A stretch of DNA of 64,000 bases, taken from Saccoglossus kowalevskii (lineage: Eukaryota > Hemichordata > Enteropneusta > Harrimaniidae). Where the stretch lies: assembly GCF_000003605.2 (NCBI RefSeq), contig NW_003144526.1, forward strand, positions 24,052-88,051, read 5' to 3'. Of this stretch, positions 48,236 through 62,580 are shown one piece after another (position 1 is the stretch's first letter; every line of letters begins with the position of its first letter). The notes under the pieces were generated by a model, which was given only the letters and a program-made list of their open reading frames with translations, did no database searches and was not told the origin of the DNA. The translations under genes were made by a program, and so were the position numbers.

Positions 48236-50000
48236 TTTGTCACACACACAGTGGTCTAAACAAAATGAGATACTTTGTCACCACACAGTGGTCTAAACAA
48301 AATGTGATACTTTATCACACACACAGTGGTCTGAACAAAATGGGATTTTTTGTCACACACACAGTGGTCTGAACAAAATGTGATACATTATCACACACAG
48401 TGGTCTAAACAAAATGTGATACTTTGTAACACACACAGCGGTCTAAACAAAATGAGATACTTTGTCACACTCAGTGGTCTAAACAAAATGTGATACTTTG
48501 TAACACACACAGTGTGCTAAACAAAATGTGATACTTTGTCACACACACATTGGTCTAAACAAAATGTGATACTTTGTCACACACACAGTGGTCTAAACAA
48601 AATGTGATACTTTGTCACACACAGTGGTCAAAACAAAATGTGATACTTTGTCACACACAGTGGTCTAAAAAATGTGATACTTTGTCACACACACAGTGGT
48701 CTAAACAAAATGTTATACTTTGTCACACACACAGTGTGCTAAACAAAATGTGATACTTTGTCACACACACAGTGGCCTAAAAAAATGTGATGCTTTGTAA
48801 CACACACAGTGTGCTAAACAAAATGTGATACTTTGTCACACACACAGTGCTCTAAACAAAATGTTATACTCTGTAACACACACAGTGGTCTAAACAAAAT
48901 GTGATACTTTATCACACACACAGTGGTCTGAACAAAATGTGATACTTTGTCACACACACAGTGGTCTGAACAAAATGTGATACTTTGTCACACACACAGT
49001 GGTCTAAACAAAATGTGATACTTTGTAACACACACAGTGGTCTAAACAAAATGTGATACTTTGTCACACACACAGTGGTCTAAACAAAATGTGATACTTT
49101 GTCACACACACAGTGGTCTAAACAAAATGTGAAACTTTGTCACACACACAGTGGTCTAAACAAAATGAGATACTTTGTCACACACACAGTGGTCTAAACA
49201 AAATGTGATAATTTGTAACACACACAGTGGTCTAAACAAAATGTGAAACTTTGTCACCACACACAGTGGTCTAAACAAAATGTTATACTTTGTAACACAC
49301 ACAGTGGTCTAAACAAAATGTGATACTTTATCACACACACAGTGGTCTGAACAAAATGTGATTCTTTGACACACACACAGTGGTCTGAACAAAATGTGAT
49401 ACTTTGTCACACACAGTGGTCTAAACAAAATGTGATACTTTGTAACACACACAGCGGTCTAAACAAAATGAGATACTTTGTCACACTCAGTGGTCTAAAC
49501 AAAATGTGATACTTTGTAACACACACAGTGTGCTAAACAAAATGTGATACTTTGTAACACACACATTGGTCTAAACAAAATGTGATACTTTGTCACACAC
49601 ACAGTGGTCTAAACAAAATGTGATACTTTGTCACACACAGTGGTCTAAACAAAATGTGATACTTTGTCACACACACAGTGGTCAAAAAAATGTGATACTT
49701 TGTCACACACACAGTGGTCTAAACAAAATGTTATACTTTGTCACACACACAGTGTGCTAAACAAAATGTGATACTTTGTCACACACACAGTGGCCTAAAA
49801 AAATGTGATACTTTGTAACACACACAGTGTGCTAAACAAAATGCGATACTTTGTCACACACACAGTGGTCTAAACAAAATGTGATACTTTGTCACACACA
49901 CAGTGGTCTGAACAAAATGTGATACTTTGTAACACACACAGTGGTCTAAACAAAATGTGATATTTTGTCACACACACAGTGGTCTAAACAAAATGTGATA
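48236..50000. repeat. Two copies of the CAGCGG / ATGTTATAC module
   Basis: CAGCGG, ATGAGATAC, CACACTCAG, GTGTGC, CATTGG, TCTAAAAAATG or GTCAAAAAAATG, ATGTTATAC, GTGTGC, GTGGCCTAAAAAAATG occur at about 48435-48810 and about 49450-49840, displaced by roughly 1 kb. GTGAAACTTTG units lie near 49130 and 49240. Confidence 0.82.
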
Positions 50001-52200
50001 CTTTGTCACACACACAGTGGTCTAAACAAAATGTGATACTTTGTCACACACACAGTGGTCTAAACAAAATGTGATATTTTGTAACACACACAGTGGTCTA
50101 AACAAAATGAGATACTTTGTCTCACACAGTGGTCTAAACAAAATGTTATACTTTATCACACACACAGTGGTCTAAACAAAATGTGATACTTTGTCACACA
50201 CACAGTGTTCTAAACAAAATGTGATAATTTGTCACGCACAGTGGTCTGAACAAAATGTGATACTTTGTCACTCACACATAGGTCTAAACAAAATGTGATA
50301 CTTTGTCACACACAGTTGTCTAAACAAAATGTGATACTTTGTAACACAAACAGTGGTCTAAACAAAATGTGATACTTTATCACACACACAGTGGTCTGAA
50401 CAAAATGTGATACTTTGTCACACACACAGTGGTCTAAACAAAATGTGATACTTTGTCATACACACAGTGGTCTAAACAAAATGTGATACTTTGTCACACA
50501 CACAGTGGTCTAAACAAAATGTGATACTTTATCACACACACAGTGGTCTAAACAAAATGTGATACTTTATCACACACACATTGTGCTAAACAAAATGTGA
50601 TACTTTGTCACACACACAGTGTGCTAAACAAAATGTGATACTTTGTCACACACACAGTGCTCTAAACAAAATGTGATACTTTGTAACACACACAGTGGTC
50701 TAAACAAAATGTGATACTTTATCACACACATAGTGGTCTGAACAAAATGTGATACTTTGTCACACACACAGTGGTCTGAACAAAATGTGATACTTTGTCA
50801 CACACACAGTGGTCTAAACAAAATGTGATACTTTGTCATACACACAGTGTGCTAAACAAAATGTGATACTTTGTCTCACACAGTGGTCTAAACAAAATGT
50901 TATACTTTATCACACACACAGTGGTCTGAACAAAATGTGATACTTTGTCACTCACACATAGGTCTAAACAAAATGTGATACTTTGTCACACACAGTTGTC
51001 TAAACAAAATGTGATACTTTGTAACACAAACAGTGGTCTAAACAAAATGTGATACTTTATCACACACACAGTGGTCTGAACAAAATGTGATACTTTGTCA
51101 CACACACAGTGGTCTAAACAAAATGTGATCGTTTGTCACACACACAGTGGTCTAAACAAAATGTGATACTTTGTAACACACACAGTGGTCTAAACAAAAT
51201 GTGATACTTTGTCACATACAGCGTGTTAAACGAAAATGTGTTACATTATCACACACAGTGGTCTGAACAAAATGTGATACTTTGTCACACACAGTGGTCT
51301 AAACAAAATGTGATACTTTGTCACACACACAGTGGTCTAAACAAAATGTGCTACTTTGTCACACACACAGTGTGCTAAACGAAATGTAATACTTTATCAC
51401 ACACACCGTTGTCTAAACAAAATGTGATACTTTGTCACACACAGTGGTCTAAACAAAATGTGATATTTTATCACACACACAGTGGTCTAAACAAAATGTG
51501 ATACTTTGCCACACACACAGGGGTCTAAACAAAAAGTGATACTTTATCACACACACATTGTGCTAAACAAAATGTGATACTTTGTCACACACAGTGTGCT
51601 AAACAAAATGTGATACTTTATCACACACACAGTGCTCTAAACAAAATGTGATACTTTGTAACACACACAGAGGTCTAAACAAAATGTGATACTTTATCAC
51701 ACACACAGTGGTCTGAACAAAATGTGATACTTTGTCACACACACAGTGGTCTGAACAAAATGTGATACTTTGTCACACACACAGTGGTCTTAACAAAATG
51801 TGATACTTTGTCATACACACAGTGTGCTAAACAAAATGTGATACTTTGTAAACACACACAGTGGTCTAAACAAAATGTGATACTTTGTCACACACACAGA
51901 GGTCAAAACAAAATGTGATACTTTGTCACATACACAGTAGTCTGAACAAAATGTGATACTTTATCACACATACAGTGATCTAAACAAAATGTGATACTTT
52001 GTAACACACACAGTGGCCTAAACAAAATGTGATACTTTGTCACACACACAGTGGTCTAAACAAAATGTGATACTTTGTCACACACACAGTGGTCTAAAGA
52101 AAATGTGATACTTTGACACATACAGTGATCTAAACAAAATGTTATACTTTGTCACACATACAGTGATCTAAACAAAATGTGATACTTTATCACACACACA
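50001..52200. repeat. Mosaic with 488-HOR fragments and an AGCGTG marker
   Basis: ATAGGTCT units are at 50279 and 50959, each with the CAGTTGTC and GTAACACAAACAG units that follow it in the 488-bp HOR, but 680 bp apart. The AGCGTG marker is at 51220 and has an extra A in its ACGAAAATG. From 51370 to 52130 the module shared with 2.8 and 16.9 kb follows. Confidence 0.82.
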
Positions 52201-54790
52201 GTGGTCTGAACAAAATGTGATACTTTGTCACACACACAGTGGTCTGAACAAAATGTGATACTTTGTCACACACACAGTGGTCTAAACAAAATGTGATACT
52301 TTGTCATACACACAGGGTGCTAAACAAAATGTGATACTTTGTAACACACACAGTGGTCTAAACAAAATGTGATACTTTGTCAGACACACAGTGGTCTAAA
52401 CAAAATGTGATACTTTGTCACATACACAGTGGTCTGAACAAAATGTGATACTTTATCACACATACAGTGATCTAAACAAAATGTGATACTTTGTAACACA
52501 CACAGTGGCCTAAACAAAATGTGATACTTTGTCACACACACAGTGGTCTAAACAAAATGTGATACTTTGTCACACACACAGTGGTCTAAACAAAATGTGA
52601 TACTTTGACACATACAGTGATCTAAACAAAATGAGATACTTTGTCACACACACAGTGGTCTAAACAAAATGTGATACTTTGTCACACACACAGTGGTCTA
52701 AACAAAATGAGATACTTTGTCACCACACAGTGGTCTAAATAAAATGTGATACTTTGTCACACACACAGTGGTCTAAACAAAATGTGATACTTTGTCACAC
52801 ACAGTGGTCTAAACAAAATGTGATACTTTGCAACACACACAGCGGTCTAAAGAAAATGAGATACTTTGTCACACTCAGTGGTCTAAACAAAATGTGATAC
52901 TTTGTAACACACACAGTGTGCTAAACAAAATGTGATACTTTGTCAAACACACATTGGTCTAAACAAAATGTGATACTTTGTCACACACACAGTGGTCTAA
53001 ACAAAATGTGATACTTTGTCACACACAGTGGTCTAAACAAAATGTGATACTTTGTCACACACACAGTGGTCAAAAAAATGTGATACTTTGTCACACACAC
53101 AGTGGTCTAAACAAAATGTTATACTTTGTCACACACACAGTGTGCTAAACAAAATGTGATACTTTGTCACACACACAGTGGCCTAAAAAAATGTGATACT
53201 TTGTAACAGACACAGTGTGCTAAACAAAATGCGATACTTTGTCACACTCACAGTGCTCTAAACAAAATGTTATACTTTGTAACACACACAGTGGTCTAAA
53301 CAAAATGTGATACTTTATCACACACACAGTGTTCTGAACAAAATGTGATACTTTGTCACACACACAGTGGTCTGAACAAAATGTGATACTTTGTCACACA
53401 CACAGTGGTCTAAACAAAATGTGATACTTTGTAACACACACAGTGGTCTAAACAAAATGTGATATTTTGTCACACACACAGTGTGCTAAACAAAATGTGA
53501 TACTTTGTCACACACACAGTGGTCTAAACAAAATATGATACTTTGTCACACACACAGTGGTCTAAACAAAATGTGATACTTTATCACACACACAGTGGTC
53601 TAAACAAAATGTGATACTTTGCAACACACACAGTGGTCTAAACAAAAAGTGATACTTTATCACACACACATTGTGCTAAACAAAATGTGATACTTTGTCA
53701 CACACACAGTGTGCTAAACAAAATGTGATACTTTGTCACACACACAGTGCTCTAAACAAAATGTGATACTTTGTAACACACACAGTGGTCTAAACAAAAT
53801 GTGATACTTTATCACACACACAGTGGTCTGAACAAAATGTGATACTTTGTCACACACACAGTGGTCTGAACAAAATGTGATACTTTGTCACACACACAGT
53901 GGTCTAAACAAAATGTGATACTTTGTCATACACACAGTGTGCTAAACAAAATGTGATACTTTGTAACACACACAGTGGTCTAAACAAAATGTGATACTTT
54001 GTCACCCACACAGTGGTCTAAACAAAATGTGATACTTTGTCACATACACAGTGGTCTAAACAAAATGTGATACTTTATCACACATACAGTCTTCTAAACA
54101 AAATGTGATATTTTGTAACACACACAGTGGCCTAAACAAAATGTGAAACTTTGTCACACACACACAGTGGTCTAAACAAAATGTGATACTTTGTCACACA
54201 CACAGTGGTCTAAACAAAATGTGATACTTTGACACATACAGTGATCTAAACAAAATGAGATACTTTGTCACACACACAGTGGTCTAAACAAAATGTGATA
54301 CTTTGTCACACACACAGTGGTCTAAACAAAATGAGATACTTTGTCACCACACAGTGGTCTAAATAAAATGTGATACTTTGTCACACACACAGTGGTCTAA
54401 ACAAAATGTGATACTTTGTCACACACAGTGGTCTAAACAAAATGTGATACTTTGTAACACACACAGCGGTCTAAAGAAAATGAGATACTTTGTCACACTC
54501 AGTGGTCTAAACAAAATGTGATACTTTGTAACACACACAGTGTGCTAAACAAAATGTGATACTTTGTCAAACACACATTGGTCTAAACAAAATGTGATAC
54601 TTTGTCACACACACAGTGGGTCTAAACAAAATGTGATACTTTGTCACACACAGTGGTCTAAACAAAATGTGATACTTTGTCACACACACAGTGGTCAAAA
54701 AAATGTGATACTTTGTCACACACACAGTGGTAATAAACAAAATGTTATACTTTGTCACACACACAGTGTGCTAAACAAAATTAGATACTT
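52200..54790. repeat. Duplication displaced by about 1,622-1,624 bp
   Basis: The TCTGAAC pair near 52201 recurs at 53823 and TTTGACACATACAG at 52606 recurs at 54230. Shared order: TCTGAAC pair, GTGTGC or GGGTGC, CACATACAC, GTGATC, GTGGCC, TTTGACAC, ATGAGATAC, CACCACACAG, TCTAAATAAAATG, CAGCGGTCTAAAG, CACACTCAG, GTGTGC, CAAACACACATTGG, GTCAAAAAAATG and ATGTTATAC. The TCTAAAG and CAAACACAC variants are shared by both copies. Confidence 0.9.
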
Positions 54791-55430
54791 TGTAACACAA
54801 ACAGTGGTCTAAACAAAATGTGATACTTTATCACACACACAGTGGTGTGAACAAAATGTGATACTTTGTCACACACACAGTGGTCTAAACAAAATGTGAT
54901 AGTTTGTCACACACACAGTGGTCTAAACAAAATGTGATACTTTGTAACACACACAGTGGTCTAAACAAAATGTGATACTTTGTCACACACACAGTGGTCT
55001 AAACAAAATGAGATATTTTGTAACACACACAGTGGTCTAAACAAAATGAGATACTTTGTCTCACACAGTGGTCTAAACAAAATGTGATACTTTATCACAC
55101 ACACAGTGGTCTGAACAAAATGTGATACTTTGTCACACACACAGTGGTCTGAACAAAATGTGATACTTTGTCACACACACAGTGGTCTAAATAAAATGTG
55201 ATACTTTGTAACACACACAGTGGTCTAAACAAAATGTGATACTTTATCACACACACAGTGGTCTGAACAAAATGTGATACTTTGTCACACACACAGTGGT
55301 CTGAACAAAATGTGATACTTTGTCACACACACAGTGGTCTAAATAAAATGTGATACTTTGTCATACACACAGTGTGCTAAACAAAATGTGATACTTTGTA
55401 ACACACACAGTGGTCTAAACAAAATGTGAT
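54791..55430. repeat. 488-HOR fragment and TCTGAAC modules
   Basis: AAAATTAGATAC, GTAACACAAACAG, GATAGTTTG (near 54901), ATGAGATATTTTG and CTTTGTCTCACACAG appear in the 488-bp HOR order, joined directly to the preceding block within the GTGTGCTAAAC unit near 54770. TCTAAATAAAATG units follow near 55188 and 55336. Confidence 0.8.
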
Positions 55431-57135
55431 ACTTTGTCACACACACAGTGGTCTAAACAAAATGTGATACTTTGTCACATACACAGTGGTCTGAACAAAA
55501 TGTGATACTTTATCACACATACAGTGATCTAAACAAAATGTGATATTTTGTAACACACACAGTGGCCTAAACAAAATGTGATACTTTGTCACACACACAG
55601 TGGTCTAAACAAAATGTGATACTTTGTCACACACACAGTGGTCTAAACAAAATGAGATATTTTGTAACACACACAGTGGTCTAAACAAAATGAGATACTT
55701 TGTCTCACACAGTGGTCTAAACAAAATGTTATACTTTATCACACACACAGTGGTCTAAACAAAATGTGATACTTTGTCACACACACAGTGTTCTAAACAA
55801 AATGTGATAATTTGTCACACACAGTGGTCTGAACAAAATGTGATACTTTGTCACTCACACATAGGTCTTAACAAAATGTGATACTTTGTCACACACAGTT
55901 GTCTAAACAAAATGTGATACTTTGTAACACAAACAGTGGTCTAAACAAAATGTGATATTTTATCACACACACAGTGGTCTGAACAAAATGTGATACTTTG
56001 TCACACACACAGTGGTCTAAACAAAATGTGATACTTTGTCATACACACAGTGGTCTAAACAAAATGTGATACTTTGTAACACACACAGTGGTCTAAACAA
56101 AATGTGATACTTCATCACACACACAGTGGTCTAAACAAAATGTGATACTTTGTCACATACACAGTGGTATAAACAAAATGTGATACTTTATCACACATAC
56201 AGTGATCTAAACGAAATGTGATACTTTAACACACATACAGTGGTCTAAACAAAATGTGATAATTTGTCACTCACACAGTGGTCTAAACAAAAATGTGATA
56301 CTTTATCACACATACAGTGGTCTAAACAAAATGTGATACATTGTCACACACACAGTGGTCTAAACAAAATGTGATACTTTATCACACATACAGTGGTCTG
56401 AACAAAATGTGATACTTTGTCACACACACAGTGGTCTAAACAAAATGTGATACTTTGTCATACACACAGTGGTCTAAACAAAATGTGATACTTTGTAACA
56501 CACACAGTGGTCTAAACAAAATGTGATACTTTGTCACACACACAGTCGTCTAAACAAAATGTGATACTTTGTCACACACAGTGGTCTAAACAAAATGTGA
56601 TACTTTGTCACATACACAGTGGTCTGAACAAAATGTGATACTTTATCACACATACAGTGATCTAAACAAAATGTGATATTTTGTAACACACACAGTGGCC
56701 TAAACAAAATGTGATACTTTGTCACACACACAGTGGTCTAAACAAAATGTGATACTTTGTCACACACACAGTGGTCTAAACAAAATGAGATATTTTGTAA
56801 CACACACAGTGGTCTAAACAAAATGAGATACTTTGTCTCACACAGTGGTCTAAACAAAATGTTATACTTTATCACACACACAGTGGTCTAAACAAAATGT
56901 GATACTTTGTCACACACACAGTGTTCTAAACAAAATGTGATAATTTGTCACACACAGTGGTCTGAACAAAATGTGATACTTTGTCACTCACACATAGGTC
57001 TAAACAAAATGTGATACTTTGTCACACACAGTTGTCTAAACAAAATGTGATACTTTGTAACACAAACAGTGGTCTAAACAAAATGTGATATTTTATCACA
57101 CACACAGTGGTCTGAACAAAATGTGATACTTTGTA
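55430..57135. repeat. Duplication displaced by about 1,133 bp
   Basis: About 580 bp at 55430-56020 recur at 56565-57130. ATAGGTCT has its T at 55862 and 56995, and GATATTTTGTAAC lies at 55543 and 56675. Both copies contain GTGGCC, ATGAGATATTTTG, CTTTGTCTCACACAG, ATGTTATAC, GTGTTC with GATAATTTG, CAGTTGTC and a GATATTTTATCAC unit. Between them are CACATACAG-rich units and a CTTTAACACACATAC unit near 56225. Confidence 0.9.
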
Positions 57136-60100
57136 ACACACACAGTGATCTAAACAAAATGTGATATTTTGTTCACACACACAGTGTGCTAAACAAAATG
57201 TGATACTTTGTCACACACACAGTGGTCTAAACAAAGTGTAATACTTTGTAACACACACAGTGGTCTAAACAAAATGTGATACTTTGTAACACACACAGTG
57301 GTCTAAACAAAATGTGATACTTTGTCACATACACAGTGGTCTAAACAAAAATGTGATAATTTATCACACATACAGTGATCTAAACAAAATGTGATACTTT
57401 GTAACACACACAGTGACCTAAGCAAAATGTGATATTTTGTCACACACACAGAGGTCTAAAAAAATGTGATACTTTGTCATACACACAGTGTGCTAAACGA
57501 AATGTGATACTTGTAACACACACAGTGGTCTAAACAAAATGTGATACTTTGTCACACACACAGTGGTCTAAGCAAAATGTGATACTTTGTAACACACACA
57601 GTGGCCTAATCAAAATGTGATACTTTGTTACTCACACAGAGATCTAAACAAAATATGATACTTTGTCATACACACAGTGTGCTAAACAAAATGGGATACT
57701 TGTAACACACACAGTGGTCTAAACAAAATGTGATACTTTGTCACACACACAGTGGTCTAAACAAAATGTGATACTTTGTCACATACACAGTGGTCTGAAC
57801 AAAATGTGATAATTTATCACACATACAGTGATCTAAACAAAATGTGATACTTTGTAACACACACAGTGACCTAAGCAAAATGTGATACTTTGTCACACAC
57901 ACAGAGGTCTAAAAAAATGTGATACTTTGTCATACACACAGTGTGCTAAACGAAATGTGATACTTGTAACACACACAGTGGTCTAAACAAAATGTGATAC
58001 TTTGTCACACACACAGTGGTCTAAACAAAATGTGATACTTTGTCATACACACAGTGTGCTAAACAAAATGTGATACTTTGTAACACACACAGTGGTCTAA
58101 ACAAAATGTGATACTTTGTCACACACACAGTGGTCAAAACAAAATGTGATACTTTGTCACATACACAGTGGTCTGAACAAAATGTGATACTTTATCACAC
58201 ATACAGTGATCTAAACAAAATGTGATACTTTGTAACACACACAGTGGCCTAAACAAAATGTGATACTTTGTCACACACACAGTGGTCTAAACAAAATGTG
58301 ATACTTTGTCACACACACAGTGGTCTAAACAAAATGTGATACTTTGACACATACAGTGATCTAAACAAAATGTGATACTTTGTCACACACACAGTGTGCT
58401 AAACAAAATGTGATACTTTGTGACACACGCAGTGGTCTAAACAAAATGTGATACTTTGTCACACACACAGTGGTCTAAACAAAATGTGATACTTTGTCAC
58501 ACACACAGTGGTATTAGCAAAATGTGATACTTTGTAACACACACAGTGGCCTAATCAAAATGTGATACTTTGTCACTCACACAGAGATCTAAACAAAATA
58601 TGATACTTTGTCATACACACAGTGTGCTAAACAAAATGTGATACTTGTAACACACACAGTGGTCTAAACAAAATGTGATACTTTGTCACACACACAGTGG
58701 TCTAAACAAAATGTGATACTTTGTCACACACACAGTGGTCTAAACAAAATGTGATATTTCGTAACACACACAGTGGTCTAAACAAAATGAGATACTTTGT
58801 CTCACACAGTGGTCTAAACAAAATGTGATATTTTGTAACACACACAGTGGCCTAAACAAAATGTGATACTTTGTCACACACACAGTGGTCTAAACAAAAT
58901 GTGATACTTTGTCCCACACACAGTGGTCTAAACAAAATGTGATATTTTGTAACACACACAGTGGTCTAAACAAAATGAGATACTTTGTCTCACACAGTGG
59001 GCTAAACAAAATGTTATACTTTATCACACACACAGTGGTCTAAACAAAATGTGATACTTTGTCACACACACAGTGTGCTAAACAAAATGTGATACTTTGT
59101 AACACACACAGTGGTCTAAACAAAATGTGATACTTTGTCACACACACAGTGGTCAAAACAAAATGTGATACTTTGTCACATACACAGTGGTCTGAACAAA
59201 ATGTGATACTTTATCACACATACAGTGATCTAAACAAAATGTGATACTTTGTAACACACACAGTGGCCTAAACAAAATGTGATACTTTGTCACACACACA
59301 GTGGTCTAAACAAAATGTGATACTTTGTCACACACACAGTGGTCTAAACAAAATGTGATACTTTGACACATACAGTGATCTAAACAAAATGTGATACTTT
59401 GTCACACACACAGTGTGCTAAACAAAATGTGATACTTTGTGACACACGCAGTGGTCTAAGCAAAATGTGATACTTTGTAACACACACAGTGGCGTAATCA
59501 AAATGTGATACTTTGTCACTCACACAGAGATCTAAACAAAATATGATACTTTATCACACATACAGTGATCTAAACAAAATGTGATACTTTATCACACATA
59601 CAGTGGTCTAAACAAAATGTGATACTTTGTCACTCACACAGTGGTCTAAACAAAATGTGATACTTTATCACACATACAGTGGTCTAAACAAAATGTGATA
59701 CTTTGTCACACACACAGTGGTCTAAACAAAATGTGATACATTATCACACATACAGTGGTCCGAACAAAATGTGATACTTTGTCACACATACAGTGATCTA
59801 AATAAAATGTGATACTTTGTCACTCACACAGTGGTCTAAACAAAATGCGATACTTTGTTACACATACAGTGATATAAACAAAATGTGATACTTTATCACA
59901 CATACAGTGGTCTAAACAAAATGTGATACTTTGTCACTCGCACAGTGGTCTAAACAAAATGTGATACTTTATCACACATACAGTGGTCTAAACAAAATGT
60001 GATACTTTGTCACACACACAGTGGTCTAAACAAAATGTGATACTTTATCACACACACAGTGGTCTAAACAAAATGTGATACTTTGCCACACACACAGTGG

Positions 60101-61260
60101 TCTAAACAAAAAGTGATACTTTATCACACACACATTGTGCGAAACAAAATGTGATACTTTGTCACAAACACAGTGTGCTAAACAAAATGTGATACTTTGT
60201 CACACACACAGTGCTCTAAACAAAATGTGATACTTTGTAACACACACAGTGGTCTAAACAAAATGTGATACTTTATCACACACACAGTGGTCTGAACAAA
60301 ATGTGATACTTTGTCACACACAGTGGTCTGAACAAAATGTGATACTTTGTCACACACACAGTGGTCTAAACAAAATGTGATACTTTGTCATACACACAGT
60401 GTGCTAAACAAAATGTGATACTTTGTAACACACACAGTGGTCTAAACAAAATGTGATACTTTGTCACACACACAGTGGTCAAAACAAAATGTGATACTTT
60501 GTCACATACACAGTGGTCTGAACAAAATGTGATACTTTATCACACATACAGTGATCTAAACAAAATGTGATACTTTGTAACACACACAGTGGCCTAAACA
60601 AAATGTGATACTTTGTCACACACACAGTGGTCTAAACAAAATGTGATACTTTGTCACACACACAGTGGTCTAAACAAAATGTGATACTTTGACACATACA
60701 GTGATCTAAACAAAATGTGATACTTTGTCACACACACAGTGTGCTAAACAAAATGTGATACTTTGTGACACACGCAGTGGTCTAAACAAAATGTGATACT
60801 TTGTCACACACACAGTGGTCTGAACAAAATGTGATACTTTGTCACACACACAGTGGTCTAAGCAAAATGTGATACTTTGTAACACACACAGTGGCCTAAT
60901 CAAAATGTGATACTTTGTCACACACACAGTGGTATAAACAAAATGTGATACTTTGTCATACACACAGTGTGCTAAACAAAATGTGATACTTGTAACACAC
61001 ACAGTGGTCTAAACAAAATGTGATACTTTGTCACACACACAGTGGTCTAAACAAAATGTGATACTTTGTCACATACACAGTGGTCTGAACAAAATGTGAT
61101 AATTTATCACACATACAGTGATCTAAACAAAATGTGATACTTTGTAACACACACAGTGACCTAAGCAAAATGTGATACTTTGTCACACACACAGAGGTCT
61201 ATAAAAATGTGATACTTTGTCATACACACAGTGTGCTAAACGAAATGTGATACTTGTAAC
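57136..61260. repeat. Block with copies displaced by 3,290 bp
   Basis: Units with the shortened CTTGTAAC (36 bp) occur at 57511, 57700, 57964, 58645, 60990 and 61254. The pairs 57700/60990 and 57964/61254 are both 3,290 bp apart, and about 265 bp between them match, including GATAATTTATCAC, GTGACCTAAGC and CAGAGGTCTA. GTGACACACGCAG markers at 58430 and 59439 define a further 1,009-bp displacement. Confidence 0.9.
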
Positions 61261-62580
61261 ACACACAGTGGTCTAAACAAAATGTGATACTTTGTCACAC
61301 ACACAGTGGTCTAAACAAAATGTGATACTTTGTCACATACACAGTGGTCTAAACAAAATGTGATACTTTGTCACACACACAGTGGCCTAAACAAAATGTG
61401 ATACTTTATCACACACACAGTGGTCTAAACAAAATGTGATACTTTGTCACACACACAGTGGTCTAAACAAAATGTGATACTTTGACACATACAGTGATCT
61501 AAACAAAATGTGATACTTTGTCACACACACAGTGTGCTAAACAAAATGTGATACTTTGTGACACACGCAGTGGTCTAAACAAAATGTGATACTTTGTCAC
61601 ACACAGTGGTCTAAACAAAATGTGATACTTTGTCACACACACAGTGGTCTAAGCAAAATGTGATACTTTGTAACACACACAGTGGCCTAATCAAAATGTG
61701 ATACTTTGTTACTCACACAGAGATCTAAACAAAATATGATACTTTGTCATACACACAGTGTGCTAAACAAAATGTGATACTTTGTCACACACACAGTGGT
61801 CTAAACAAAATGTGATACATTATCACACATACAGTGGTCCGAACAAAATGTGATACTTTGTCACACATACAGTGATCTAAATAAAATGTGATACTTTGTC
61901 ACTCACACAGTGGTCTAAACAAAATGCGATACTTTGTTACACATACAGTGATATAAACAAAATGTGATACTTTATCACACATACAGTGGTCTAAACAAAA
62001 TGTGATACTTTGTCACTCGCACAGTGGTCTAAACAAAATGTGATACTTTATCACACATACAGTGGTCTAAACAAAATGTGATACTTTGTCACACACACAG
62101 TGGTCTAAACAAAATGTGATACTTTATCACACACACAGTGGTCTAAACAAAATGTGATACTTTGTCACATACACAGTGGTATAAACAAAATGTGATACTT
62201 TACCAAACATACAGTGATCTAAACAAAATGTGATACTTTGTCACATACAAAGTGGCCTAAACAAAATTTGATACTTTGTCACACATACAGTGGTCTAAAC
62301 AAAATGCGATACTTTGTTACACATACAGTGATATAAACAAAATGTGATACTTTATCACACATACAGTGGTCTAAACAAAATGTAATACTTTGTCACTCGC
62401 ACAGTGGTCTAAACAAAATGTGATACTTTATCACACATACAGTGGTCTAAACAAAATGTGATACTTTGTCACACACACAGTGGTCTAAACAAAATGTGAT
62501 ACTTTATCACACACACAGTGGTCTAAACAAAATGTGATACTTTGCCACACACACAGTGGTCTAAACAAAAAGTGATGCTT
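59735..62580. repeat. Duplications displaced by 2,079 and 380 bp
   Basis: GATACATTATCAC with GTGGTCCGAAC lies at 59735 and 61814, and ATGCGATACTTTGTTAC at 59847 and 61926, both 2,079 bp apart. ATGCGATACTTTGTTAC recurs at 62306, exactly ten units (380 bp) after 61926, followed by the same GTGATATAAAC, CACTCGCACAG and CACATACAG units. These are nested recent duplications. Confidence 0.92.

Noticed and set aside
54564-54812. Overlapping open frames on both strands near 54.6 kb
   Set aside because: Overlap on opposite strands is expected when a low-stop repeat is read both ways; neither has independent support.
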